From positions 19,530,001 to 19,594,000 of the forward strand of contig OZ059897.1 in NCBI GenBank assembly GCA_964057225.1: DNA of 64,000 nucleotides. The letters are read 5' to 3'. This document shows, in pieces, positions 52,659 to 64,000 of this stretch (positions within the stretch are counted from its first letter, which is position 1; each line of letters begins with the position of its first letter). The position numbers and the translations under genes are program-made. The notes below the pieces were generated by a model that saw nothing but the letters and a program-made list of their open reading frames with translations, was not told the origin of the DNA and ran no database searches. The DNA comes from Auanema rhodensis. Its lineage: Eukaryota; Nematoda; Chromadorea; Rhabditida; Rhabditidae.

Positions 52659-54414
52659 AAGTGTGAACTTATATCAGTTGATATCTCGGTGCATTTTTAA
52701 GCTAGCGCAAATCTGATAACACAGATCGACGCAGCTTAAAAATCCGCATCGAATGCACTATATTACATTGAGAAACACTTGATACAAAAATTAGTTATGA
52801 TCGTTCGAAAAATGATGCATTAGTGTATGTTGAGTTTCCATGTACACTCAACATTGCTTCCAAAAACATTTTGACAAAAATTTTTTCGAAAAATTTCAAA
52901 ATAATTTAGCAAAAAGTAGATGTTTTAAGATTCCATTTTTCAAGGCAAAGACGATGGACAATGTTATTCAACGAAAAAATTAATTCTTCAGGGTGAAAAT
53001 CGAGGATATAAGTGTGAACTTATATCAGTTGATATCTCGGTGCATTTTTAAGCTAGCGCAAATCTGATAACACAGATCGACGCAGCTTAAAAATCCGCAT
53101 CGAATGCACTATACTACATTAAGAAACGCTTGATACAAAAATTAGTTATGATCGTTTGAAAAATGATGCATTAGTGTATGTTGAGTTTCCATGTACACTC
53201 AACATTGCTTCCAAAAACATTTTGACAAAAATTTTTTCGAAAAATTTCAAAATAATTTAGCAAAAAGTAGATGTTTTTAGATTCCATTTTTCAAGGCAAA
53301 GACGATAGACAATGTTATTCAACGAAAAAATTAATTCTTCAGGGTGAAAATCGAGGATATAAGTGTGAACTTATATCAGTTGATATCTCGGTGCATTTTT
53401 AAGCTAGCGCAAATCTGATAACACAGATCGACGCAGCTTAAAAATCCGCATCGAATGCACTATATTACATTGAGAAACACTTGATACAAAAATTAGTTAT
53501 GATCGTTTGAAAAATGATGCATTAGTGTATGTTGAGTTTCCATGTACACTCAACATTGCTTCCAAAAACATTTTGACAAAAATTTTTTCGAAAAATTTCA
53601 AAATAATTTAGCAAAAAGTAGATGTTTTTAGATTCCTTTTTTCAAGGCAAAGACGATGGACAATGTTATTCAACGAAAAAATTAATTCTTCAGGGTGAAA
53701 ATCGAGGATATAAGTGTGAACTTATATCAGTTGATATCTCGGTGCATTTTTAAGCTAGCGCAAATCTGATAACACAGATCGACGCAGCTTAAAAATCCGC
53801 ATCGAATGCACTATATTACATTGAGAAACACTCGATACAAAAATTAGTTATGATCGTTTGAAAAATGATGCATTAGTGTATGTTGAGTTTCCATGTACAC
53901 TCAACATTGCTTCCAAAAACATTTTGACAAAAATTTTTTCGAAAAATTTCAAAATAATTTAGCAAAAAGTAGATGTTTTAAGATTCCATTTTTCAAGGCA
54001 AAGACGATGGACAATGTTATTCAACGAAAAAATTAATTCTTCAGGGTGAAAATCGAGGATATAAGTGTGAACTTATATCAGTTGATATCTCGGTGCATTT
54101 TTAAGCTAGCGCAAATCTGATAACACAGATCGACGCAGCTTAAAAATCCGCATCGAATGCACTATACTACATTAAGAAACGCTTGATACAAAAATTAGTT
54201 ATGATCGTTTGAAAAATGATGCATTAGTGTATGTTGAGTTTCCATGTACACTCAACATTGCTTCCAAAAACATTTTGACAAAAATTTTTTCGAAAAATTT
54301 CAAAATAATTTAGCAAAAAGTAGATGTTTTTAGATTCCTTTTTTCAAGGCAAAGACGATGGACAATGTTATTCAACGAAAAAAATTATTTCTTCAGGGTG
54401 AAAATCGAGGATAT
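52659..54414. repeat. 5-monomer higher-order repeat, copy 1 (1756 bp)
   Basis: Order: CGTTCGAAAAA with GTTTTAAG (52659), TAAGAAACG with GATAGA (53010), GAGAAACACTTGAT with CCTTTTTTC (53361), GAGAAACACTCGAT (53712), TAAGAAACG with CCTTTTTTC and the extra-A 3' end (54063, 352 bp). The first four are repeated exactly one unit later. Confidence 0.87.
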
Positions 54415-56169
54415 AAGTGTGAACTTATATCAGTTGATATCTCGGTGCATTTTTAAGCTAGCGCAAATCTGATAACACAGATCGACGCAGCTTAAAAATC
54501 CGCATCGAATGCACTATATTACATTGAGAAACACTTGATACAAAAATTAGTTATGATCGTTCGAAAAATGATGCATTAGTGTATGTTGAGTTTCCATGTA
54601 CACTCAACATTGCTTCCAAAAACATTTTGACAAAAATTTTTTCGAAAAATTTCAAAATAATTTAGCAAAAAGTAGATGTTTTAAGATTCCATTTTTCAAG
54701 GCAAAGACGATGGACAATGTTATTCAACGAAAAAATTAATTCTTCAGGGTGAAAATCGAGGATATAAGTGTGAACTTATATCAGTTGATATCTCGGTGCA
54801 TTTTTAAGCTAGCGCAAATCTGATAACACAGATCGACGCAGCTTAAAAATCCGCATCGAATGCACTATACTACATTAAGAAACGCTTGATACAAAAATTA
54901 GTTATGATCGTTTGAAAAATGATGCATTAGTGTATGTTGAGTTTCCATGTACACTCAACATTGCTTCCAAAAACATTTTGACAAAAATTTTTTCGAAAAA
55001 TTTCAAAATAATTTAGCAAAAAGTAGATGTTTTTAGATTCCATTTTTCAAGGCAAAGACGATAGACAATGTTATTCAACGAAAAAATTAATTCTTCAGGG
55101 TGAAAATCGAGGATATAAGTGTGAACTTATATCAGTTGATATCTCGGTGCATTTTTAAGCTAGCGCAAATCTGATAACACAGATCGACGCAGCTTAAAAA
55201 TCCGCATCGAATGCACTATATTACATTGAGAAACACTTGATACAAAAATTAGTTATGATCGTTTGAAAAATGATGCATTAGTGTATGTTGAGTTTCCATG
55301 TACACTCAACATTGCTTCCAAAAACATTTTGACAAAAATTTTTTCGAAAAATTTCAAAATAATTTAGCAAAAAGTAGATGTTTTTAGATTCCTTTTTTCA
55401 AGGCAAAGACGATGGACAATGTTATTCAACGAAAAAATTAATTCTTCAGGGTGAAAATCGAGGATATAAGTGTGAACTTATATCAGTTGATATCTCGGTG
55501 CATTTTTAAGCTAGCGCAAATCTGATAACACAGATCGACGCAGCTTAAAAATCCGCATCGAATGCACTATATTACATTGAGAAACACTCGATACAAAAAT
55601 TAGTTATGATCGTTTGAAAAATGATGCATTAGTGTATGTTGAGTTTCCATGTACACTCAACATTGCTTCCAAAAACATTTTGACAAAAATTTTTTCGAAA
55701 AATTTCAAAATAATTTAGCAAAAAGTAGATGTTTTAAGATTCCATTTTTCAAGGCAAAGACGATGGACAATGTTATTCAACGAAAAAATTAATTCTTCAG
55801 GGTGAAAATCGAGGATATAAGTGTGAACTTATATCAGTTGATATCTCGGTGCATTTTTAAGCTAGCGCAAATCTGATAACACAGATCGACGCAGCTTAAA
55901 AATCCGCATCGAATGCACTATACTACATTAAGAAACGCTTGATACAAAAATTAGTTATGATCGTTTGAAAAATGATGCATTAGTGTATGTTGAGTTTCCA
56001 TGTACACTCAACATTGCTTCCAAAAACATTTTGACAAAAATTTTTTCGAAAAATTTCAAAATAATTTAGCAAAAAGTAGATGTTTTTAGATTCGATTTTT
56101 CAAGGCAAAGACGATGGACAATGTTATTCAACGAAAAAATTAATTCTTCAGGGTGAAAATCGAGGATAT
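54415..56169. repeat. 5-monomer higher-order repeat, copy 2 (1755 bp)
   Basis: Monomers at 54415, 54766, 55117 and 55468 match those of copy 1, including the CGTTCGAAAAA and CACTCGAT markers. The fifth (55819) shares the TAAGAAACG 5' half but has TTCGATTT and no extra A, so its 3' half switched to the type at 50903. This again places a switch between the variable cluster and the 3' cluster. Confidence 0.85.
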
Positions 56170-56520
56170 AAGTGTGAACTTATATCAGTTGATATCTCGG
56201 TGCATTTTTAAGCTAGCGCAAATCTGATAACACAGATCGACGCAGCTTAAAAATCCGCATCGAATGCACTATACTACATTGAGAAAAGCTTAATACAAAA
56301 ATTAGTTATGATCGTTTGAAAAATGATGCATTAGTGTATGTTGAGTTTCCATGTACACTCAACATTGCTTCCAAAAACATTTTGACAAAAATTTTTTCGA
56401 AAAATTTCAAAATAATTTAGCAAAAAGTAGATGTTTTTAGATTCCTTTTTTCAAGGCAAAGACGATGGACAATGTTATTCAACGAAAAAATTATTTCTTC
56501 AGGGTGAAAATCGAGGATAT

Positions 56521-57928
56521 AAGTGTGAACTTATATCAGTTGATATCTCGGTGCATTTTTAAGCTAGCGCAAATCTGATAACACAGATCGACGCAGCTTA
56601 AAAATTCGCATCGAATGCACTATACTACATTGAGAAACGCTTAATACAAAAATTAGTTATGATCGTTTGAAAAATGATGCATTAGTGTATGTTGAGTTTC
56701 CATGTACACTCAACATTGCTTCCAAAAACATTTTGACAAAAATTTTTTCGAAAAATTTCAAAATAATTTAGCAAAAAGTAGATGTTTTTAGATTCCTTTT
56801 TTCAAGGCAAAGACGATGGACAATGTTATTCAACGAAAAAAATTATTTCTTCAGGGTGAAAATCGAGGATATAAGTGTGAACTTATATCAGTTGATATCT
56901 CGGTGCATTTTTAAGCTAGCGCAAATCTGATAACACAGATCGACGCAGCTTAAAAATCCGCATCGAATGCACTATATTACATTGAGAAACACTTGATACA
57001 AAAATTAGTTATGATCGTTTGAAAAATGATGCATTAGTGTATGTTGAGTTTCCATGTACACTCAACATTGCTTCCAAAAACATTTTGACAAAAATTTTTT
57101 CGAAAAATTTCAAAATAATTTAGCAAAAAGTAGATGTTTTTAGATTCCTTTTTTCAAGGCAAAGACGATGGACAATGTTATTCAACGAAAAAAATTATTT
57201 CTTCAGGGTGAAAATCGAGGATATAAGTGTGAACTTATATCAGTTGATATCTCGGTGCATTTTTAAGCTAGCGCAAATCTGATAACACAGATCGACGCAG
57301 CTTAAAAATCCGCATCGAATGCACTATATTACATTGAGAAACACTTGATACAAAAATTAGTTATGATCGTTCGAAAAATGATGCATTAGTGTATGTTGAG
57401 TTTCCATGTACACTCAACATTGCTTCCAAAAACATTTTGACAAAAATTTTTTCGAAAAATTTCAGAATAATTTAGCAAAAAGTAGATGTTTTTAGATTCC
57501 TTTTTTCAAGGCAAAGACGATGGACAATGTTATTCAACGAAAAAAATTATTTCTTCAGGGTGAAAATCGAGGATATAAGTGTGAACTTATATCAGTTGAT
57601 ATCTCGGTGCATTTTTAAGCTAGCGCAAATCTGATAACACAGATCGACGCAGCTTAAAAATCCGCATCGAATGCACTATATTACATTGAGAAACACTTGA
57701 TACAAAAATTAGTTATGATCGTTTGAAAAATGATGCATTAGTGTATGTTGAGTTTCCATGTACACTCAACATTGCTTCCAAAAACATTTTGACAAAAATT
57801 TTTTCGAAAAATTTCAAAATAATTTAGCAAAAAGTAGATGTTTTTAGATTCCTTTTTTCAAGGCAAAGACGATGGACAATGTTATTCAACGAAAAAAATT
57901 ATTTCTTCAGGGTGAAAATCGAGGATAT
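56521..57928. repeat. Run of four consecutive 352-bp monomers
   Basis: Starts at 56521, 56873, 57225 and 57577, each 352 bp because of one extra A in the CAACGAAAAAA run at about 314-322, and each with CCTTTTTTC and ATTATTTC. The one at 57225 also has CGTTCGAAAAA and CAGAATAATTT. A shared one-base insertion in four neighbours shows local spreading of a single variant 3' end over different 5' types. Confidence 0.88.
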
Positions 57929-60385
57929 AAGTGTGAACTTATATCAGTTGATATCTCGGTGCATTTTTAAGCTAGCGCAAATCTGATAACACAGATCGAC
58001 GCAGCTTAAAAATCCGCATCGAATGCACTATATTACATTGAGAAACACTTGATACAAAAATTAGTTATGATCGTTCGAAAAATGATGCATTAGTGTATGT
58101 TGAGTTTCCATGTACACTCAACATTGCTTCCAAAAACATTTTGACAAAAATTTTTTCGAAAAATTTCAAAATAATTTAGCAAAAAGTAGATGTTTTAAGA
58201 TTCCATTTTTCAAGGCAAAGACGATGGACAATGTTATTCAACGAAAAAATTAATTCTTCAGGGTGAAAATCGAGGATATAAGTGTGAACTTATATCAGTT
58301 GATATCTCGGTGCATTTTTAAGCTAGCGCAAATCTGATAACAAAGATCGACGCAGCTTAAAAATCCGCATCGAATGCACTATACTACATTAAGAAACGCT
58401 TGATACAAAAATTAGTTATGATCGTTTGAAAAATGATGCATTAGTGTATGTTGAGTTTCCATGTACACTCAACATTGCTTCCAAAAACATTTTGACAAAA
58501 ATTTTTTCGAAAAATTTCAAAATAATTTAGCAAAAAGTAGATGTTTTTAGATTCCATTTTTCAAGGCAAAGACGATAGACAATGTTATTCAACGAAAAAA
58601 TTAATTCTTCAGGGTGAAAATCGAGGATATAAGTGTGAACTTATATCAGTTGATATCTCGGTGCATTTTTAAGCTAGCGCAAATCTGATAACACAGATCG
58701 ACGCAGCTTAAAAATCCGCATCGAATGCACTATATTACATTGAGAAACACTTGATACAAAAATTAGTTATGATCGTTTGAAAAATGATGCATTAGTGTAT
58801 GTTGAGTTTCCATGTACACTCAACATTGCTTCCAAAAACATTTTGACAAAAATTTTTTCGAAAAATTTCAAAATAATTTAGCAAAAAGTAGATGTTTTAA
58901 GATTCCATTTTTCAAGGCAAAGACGATGGACAATGTTATTCAACGAAAAAATTAATTCTTCAGGGTGAAAATCGAGGATATAAGTGTGAACTTATATCAG
59001 TTGATATCTCGGTGCATTTTTAAGCTAGCGCAAATCTGATAACAAAGATCGACGCAGCTTAAAAATCCGCATCGAATGCACTATACTACATTAAGAAACG
59101 CTTGATACAAAAATTAGTTATGATCGTTTGAAAAATGATGCATTAGTGTATGTTGAGTTTCCATGTACACTCAACATTGCTTCCAAAAACATTTTGACAA
59201 AAATTTTTTCGAAAAATTTCAAAATAATTTAGCAAAAAGTAGATGTTTTTAGATTCCATTTTTCAAGGCAAAGACGATAGACAATGTTATTCAACGAAAA
59301 AATTAATTCTTCAGGGTGAAAATCGAGGATATAAGTGTGAACTTATATCAGTTGATATCTCGGTGCATTTTTAAGCTAGCGCAAATCTGATAACACAGAT
59401 CGACGCAGCTTAAAAATCCGCATCGAATGCACTATATTACATTGAGAAACACTTGATACAAAAATTAGTTATGATCGTTTGAAAAATGATGCATTAGTGT
59501 ATGTTGAGTTTCCATGTACACTCAACATTGCTTCCAAAAACATTTTGACAAAAATTTTTTCGAAAAATTTCAAAATAATTTAGCAAAAAGTAGATGTTTT
59601 TAGATTCCTTTTTTCAAGGCAAAGACGATGGACAATGTTATTCAACGAAAAAATTAATTCTTCAGGGTGAAAATCGAGGATATAAGTGTGAACTTATATC
59701 AGTTGATATCTCGGTGCATTTTTAAGCTAGCACAAATCTGATAACACAGATCGACGCAGCTTAAAAATCCGCATCGAATGCACTATATTACATTGAGAAA
59801 CACTCGATACAAAATTTAGTTATGATCGTTTGAAAAATGATGCATTAGTGTATGTTGAGTTTCCATGTACACTCAACATTGCTTCCAAAAACATTTTGAC
59901 AAAAATTTTTTCGAAAAATTTCAAAATAATTTAGCAAAAAGTAGATGTTTTAAGATTCCATTTTTCAAGGCAAAGACGATGGACAATGTTATTCAACGAA
60001 AAAATTAATTCTTCAGGGTGAAAATCGAGGATATATGTGTGAACTTATATCAGTTGATATCTCGGTGCATTTTTAAGCTAGCGCAAATCTGATAACACAG
60101 ATCGACGCAGCTTAAAAATCCACATCGAATGCACTATACTACATTAAGAAACGCTTGATACAAAAATTAGTTATGATCGTTTGAAAAATGATGCATTAGT
60201 GTATGTTGAGTTTCCATGTACACTCAACATTGCTTCCAAAAACATTTTGACAAAAATTTTTTCGAAAAATTTCAAAATAATTTAGCAAAAAGTAGATGTT
60301 TTTAGATTCCATTTTTCAAGGCAAAGACGATAGACAATGTTATTCAACGAAAAAATTAATTCTTCAGGGTGAAAATCGAGGATAT
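57929..60385. repeat. Rearranged version of the 5-monomer repeat
   Basis: CGTTCGAAAAA unit (57929), TAAGAAACG/GATAGA with private AACAAAGATCG (58280), BB (58631), TAAGAAACG/GATAGA again with AACAAAGATCG (58982), GAGAAACACTTGAT/CCTTTTTTC (59333), CACTCGAT unit with CTAGCACAAATC and AAAATTTAG (59684), TAAGAAACG/GATAGA with ATGTGTGAAC and CCACATCG (60035). The private AACAAAGATCG at 702-bp spacing shows a two-monomer duplication. Confidence 0.78.
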
Positions 60386-63300
60386 AAGTGTGAACTTATA
60401 TCAGTTGATATCTCGGTGCATTTTTAAGCTAGCGCAAATCTGATAACACAGATCGACGCAGCTTAAAAATCCGCATCGAATGCACTATACTACATTGAGA
60501 AACGCTTAATACAAAAATTAGTTATGATCGTTTGAAAAATGATGCATTAGTGTATGTTGAGTTTCCATGTACACTCAACATTGCTTCCAAAAACATTTTG
60601 ACAAAAATTTTTTCGAAAAATTTCAAAATAATTAAGCAAAAAGTAGATGTTTTTAGATTCCATTTTTCAAGGCAAAGACGATAGACAATGTTATTCAACG
60701 AAAAAATTAATTCTTCAGGGTGAAAATCGAGGATATAAGTGTGAACTTAAATCAGTTGATATCTCGGTGCATTTTTAAGCTAGCGCAAATCTGATAACAC
60801 AGATCGACGCAGCTTAAAAATCCGCATCGAATGCACTATACTACATTGAGAAACGCTTAATACAAAAATTAGTTATGATCGTTTGAAAAATGATGCATTA
60901 GTGTATGTTGAGTTTCCATGTACACTCAACATTGCTTCCAAAAACATTTTGACAAAAATTTTTTCGAAAAATTTCAAAATAATTTAGCAAAAAGTAGATG
61001 TTTTAAGATTCCATTTTTCAAGGCAAAGACGATAGACAATGTTATTCAACGAAAAAATTAATTCTTCAGGGTGAAAATCGAGGATATAAGTGTGAACTTA
61101 TATCAGTTGATATCTCGGTGCATTTTTAAGCTAGCGCAAATCTGATAACACAGATCGACGCAGCTTAAAAATCCGCATCGAATGCACTATATTACATTGA
61201 GAAACACTTGATACAAAAATTAGTTATGATCGTTTGAAAAATGATGCATTAGTGTATGTTGAGTTTCCATGTACACTCAACATTGCTTCCAAAAACATTT
61301 TGACAAAAATTTTTTCGAAAAATTTCAAAATAATTTAGCAAAAAGTAGATGTTTTAAGATTCCATTTTTCAAGGCAAAGACGATGGACAATGTTATTCAA
61401 CGAAAAAATTAATTCTTCAGGGTGAAAATCGAGGATATAAGTGTGAACTTATATCAGTTGATATCTCGGTGCATTTTTAAGCTAGCGCAAATCTGATAAC
61501 ACAGATCGACGCAGCTTAAAAATCCGCATCGAATGCACTATACTACATTGAGAAACGCTTAATACAAAAATTAGTTATGATCGTTTGAAAAATGATGCAT
61601 TAGTGTATGTTGAGTTTCCATGTACACTCAACATTGCTTCCAAAAACATTTTGACAAAAATTTTTTCGAAAAATTTCAAAATAATTAAGCAAAAAGTAGA
61701 TGTTTTTAGATTCCATTTTTCAAGGCAAAGACGATAGACAATGTTATTCAACGAAAAAATTAATTCTTCAGGGTGAAAATCGAGGATATAAGTGTGAACT
61801 TAAATCAGTTGATATCTCGGTGCATTTTTAAGCTAGCGCAAATCTGATAACACAGATCGACGCAGCTTAAAAATCCGCATCGAATGCACTATACTACATT
61901 GAGAAACGCTTAATACAAAAATTAGTTATGATCGTTTGAAAAATGATGCATTAGTGTATGTTGAGTTTCCATGTACACTCAACATTGCTTCCAAAAACAT
62001 TTTGACAAAAATTTTTTCGAAAAATTTCAAAATAATTTACCAAAAAGTAGATGTTTTTAGATTCCATTTTTCAAGGCAAAGACGATAGACAATGTTATTC
62101 AACGAAAAAGTTAATTCTTCAGGGTGAAAATCGAGGATATAAGTGTGAACTTATATCAGTTGATATCTCGGTGCATTTTTAAGCTAGCGCAAATCTGATA
62201 ACACAGATCTACGCAGCTTAAAAATCCGCATCGAATGCACTATATTACATTGAGAAACACTTGATACAAAAATTAGTTATGATCGTTTGAAAAATGATGC
62301 ATTAGTGTATGTTGAGTTTCCATGTACACTCAACATTGCTTCCAAAAACATTTTGACAAAAATTTTTTCGAAAAATTTCAAAATAATTTAGCAAAAAGTA
62401 AATGTTTTAAGATTCCATTTTTCGAAGCAAAGACGATGGACAATGTTATTCAACGAAAAAATTAATTCTTCAGGGTGAAAATCGAGGATATAAGTGTGAA
62501 CTTATATCAGTTGATATCTCGGTGCATTTTTAAGCTAGCGCAAATCTGATAACACAGATCGACGCAGCTTAAAAATCCGCATCGAATGCACTATATTACA
62601 TTGAGAAACACTTGATACAAAAATTAGTTATGATCGTTTGAAAAATGATGCATTAGTGTATGTTGAGTTTCCATGTACACTCAACATTGCTTCCAAAAAC
62701 ATTTTGACAAAAATTTTTTCGAAAAATTTCAAAATAATTTAGCAAAAAGTAGATGTTTTAAGATTCCATTTTTCAAGGCAAAGACGATGGACAATGTTAT
62801 TCAACGAAAAAATTAATTCTTCAGGGTGAAAATCGAGGATATAAGTGTGAACTTATATCAGTTGATATCTCGGTGCATTTTTAAGCTAGCGCAAATCTGA
62901 TAACACAGATCGACGCAGCTTAAAAATCCGCATCGAATGCACTATACTACATTGAGAAACGCTTAATACAAAAATTAGTTATGATCGTTTGAAAAATGAT
63001 GCATTAGTGTATGTTGAGTTTCCATGTACACTCAACATTGCTTCCAAAAACATTTTGACAAAAATTTTTTCGAAAAATTTCAAAATAATTAAGCAAAAAG
63101 TAGATGTTTTTAGATTCCATTTTTCAAGGCAAAGACGATAGACAATGTTATTCAACGAAAAAGTTAATTCTTCAGGGTGAAAATCGAGGATATAAGTGTG
63201 AACTTATATCAGTTGATATCTCGGTGCATTTTTAAGCTAGCGCAAATCTGATAACACAGATCTACGCAGCTTAAAAATCCGCATCGAATGCACTATATTA

Positions 63301-63544
63301 CATTGAGAAACACTTGATACAAAAATTAGTTATGATCGTTTGAAAAATGATGCATTAGTGTATGTTGAGTTTCCATGTACACTCAACATTGCTTCCAAAA
63401 ACATTTTGACAAAAATTTTTTCGAAAAATTTCAAAATAATTTAGCAAAAAGTAAATGTTTTAAGATTCCATTTTTCAAGGCAAAGACGATGGACAATGTT
63501 ATTCAACGAAAAAATTAATTCTTCAGGGTGAAAATCGAGGATAT
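60386..63544. repeat. 3-monomer repeats at the right end (1053 bp)
   Basis: A GAGAAACGCTTAAT unit with private AATTAAGC recurs at 60386, 61439 and 62843; a unit beginning with CTTAAATCAG at 60737 and 61790; BB at 61088 and 62492; a unit with CAGATCTACGC and AGTAAATG at 62141 and 63194. Several pairs are 1053 bp apart, so three-unit duplications overlap. The second CTTAAATCAG unit has a W-type 3' half (TTACCAAAA, AAAAAGTT), unlike the first. Confidence 0.8.
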
Positions 63545-64000
63545 AAGTGTGAACTTATATCAGTTGATATCTCGGTGCATTTTTAAGCTAGCGCAAATCT
63601 GATAACACAGATCGACGCAGCTTAAAAATCCGCATCGAATGCACTATACTACATTGAGAAAAGCTTAATACAAAAATTAGTTATGATCGTTTGAAAAATG
63701 ATGCATTAGTGTATGTTGAGTTTCCATGTACACTCAACATTGCTTCCAAAAACATTTTGATAAAAATTTTTTCGAAAAATTTCAAAATTATTTAGCAAAA
63801 AGTAGATGTTTTTAGATTCCTTTTTTCAAGGCAAAGACGATGGACAATGTTATTCAACGAAAAAAATTATTTCTTCAGGGTGAAAATCGAGGATATAAGT
63901 GTGAACTTATATCAGTTGATATCTCGGTGCATTTTTAAGCTAGCGCAAATCTGATAACACAGATCGACGCAGCTTAAAAATCCGCATCGAATGCACTATA
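63545..64000. repeat. Last complete monomer (352 bp) and partial monomer cut by the window edge
   Basis: The monomer at 63545 has GAGAAAAGCTTAAT, private changes GATAAAAA and CAAAATTATTTAG, and the extra-A 3' end. A further copy begins at 63897 and stops at monomer position 104 at the window end, so the array continues beyond the window. The left edge at position 1 likewise lies inside the array. Confidence 0.95.

Larger units (their letters stand above)
1..64000. repeat. Tandem satellite DNA array, 351/352-bp monomer, 182 full copies plus a partial
   Basis: The junction GATAT|AAGTGTGAAC recurs at 1, 353, 704, 1056, 1407, 1758, 2109 and so on to 63897; I followed every start. Spacing is 351 bp in 168 monomers and 352 bp in 14, which sums exactly to 63896 bp. 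All copies are head to tail in one orientation. GC is about 31%. Every reading frame on both strands carries stops inside each monomer (for example TGA at monomer 6 and 21, TAA at 40 and 59; on the reverse strand complements of TTA at 11 and 78 and TCA at 16), so no open stretch exceeds about 45 codons and no gene is supported. I saw no mobile element, telomeric repeat, tRNA or rRNA. Arrays like this normally form centromeric or pericentromeric heterochromatin in eukaryotes; that location is inferred, not shown. I do not recognise the family. Confidence 0.98.

Noticed and set aside
1-64000. Possible repeat-protein gene, because 351 bp keeps the reading frame across monomers
   Set aside because: All six frames have recurrent stops in each monomer (+ strand TAA/TAG/TGA and reverse complements of TTA/CTA/TCA), and 14 monomers of 352 bp would shift the frame. 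No open stretch passes about 45 codons.
1-64000. CRISPR array
   Set aside because: The period is 351 bp and the whole unit is repeated; there are no short repeats separated by unique spacers.
1-64000. Assignment to a named insect satellite such as beetle 360-bp or Drosophila 1.688 families
   Set aside because: Length and AT content are similar, but I recognised no matching sequence motif; a search of Dfam/Repbase would decide.
1-64000. Origin of replication or telomere repeat
   Set aside because: There are no short telomere-type repeats and no single distinctive locus; every element recurs in all monomers.

Overview
The whole 64-kb window is one uninterrupted tandem satellite DNA array. By reading the recurring junction (…GAGGATAT|AAGTGTGAAC…) I placed every monomer start: 182 complete head-to-tail monomers fill positions 1-63896 (168 of 351 bp and 14 of 352 bp), followed by a 104-bp partial monomer to 64000. 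All copies lie in the same orientation. I found no unique sequence, no transposon, no inverted monomer and no truncated monomer. GC content is about 31% (hand count on one monomer). No protein-coding gene, rRNA, tRNA or CRISPR array is visible. Although 351 is divisible by 3, each of the six frames is stopped at least once inside every monomer, with a longest open stretch of about 45 codons.

The organism is almost certainly a eukaryote, because a megasatellite-scale AT-rich array with higher-order repeats (HORs) is the usual make-up of centromeric or pericentromeric heterochromatin. The monomer length of 351 bp is close to two nucleosome repeats. I do not recognise the monomer as a named family and cannot give a species; an invertebrate is a guess from style only.

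Monomer coordinates below use the A of AAGTGTGAAC as position 1. Copies differ by about 1-4%, and most differences sit at a small set of recurrent diagnostic sites: 35, 59, 89, 105, 111-126, 130, 148, 246-253, 269, 276-281, 298, 314-325. A block at 149-240 is almost invariant. Short names used in the entries: BB = GAGAAACACTTGAT at 112-125 with GTTTTAAG at 264-271; Z = GAAAACAC at 57-64 with GAGAAAAACTTAAT and ATTGATTC; CC and DD = GAGAAAAGCTTAAT monomers ending ATTGATTC or ATTAATTC; EE = GAAAAACGCTTAAT with GCGAAAAG and TTCGATTT; FF = CCTTTTCTC with ATTATTTC; GG = CCGGATCG with TAAGAAACG and CGGAAAAGTT; W = TTACCAAAA with GATAGA and AAAAAGTT; V = CCTTTTTTC with CGAGAAAATT.

Layout. 704-6321: an 8-monomer HOR, twice. 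5971-17206: a 16-monomer, 5618-bp block, twice. 18611-22120: a 3-monomer HOR. 21419-43882: a scattered, repeatedly rearranged 6-7 monomer HOR (BB-Z-CC-DD-EE-FF-GG). 43883-45988: a 2-monomer HOR, three copies. 45287-49498: a 6-monomer HOR, twice. 50903-60385: 5-monomer and related repeats, including a run of four 352-bp monomers. 60386-63544: 3-monomer repeats. The picture is of an array evolving by repeated local unequal exchange at several scales, with intramonomer switches between variant types falling mostly in or next to the invariant core.

Each monomer also carries several dyad symmetries, the strongest an 11-bp-arm nested stem-loop at 35-85. Together with the invariant core these are the best candidates for function, such as binding of a centromere protein, cruciform or non-B DNA, or structure in a satellite transcript. 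No 'system' made of genes is present.
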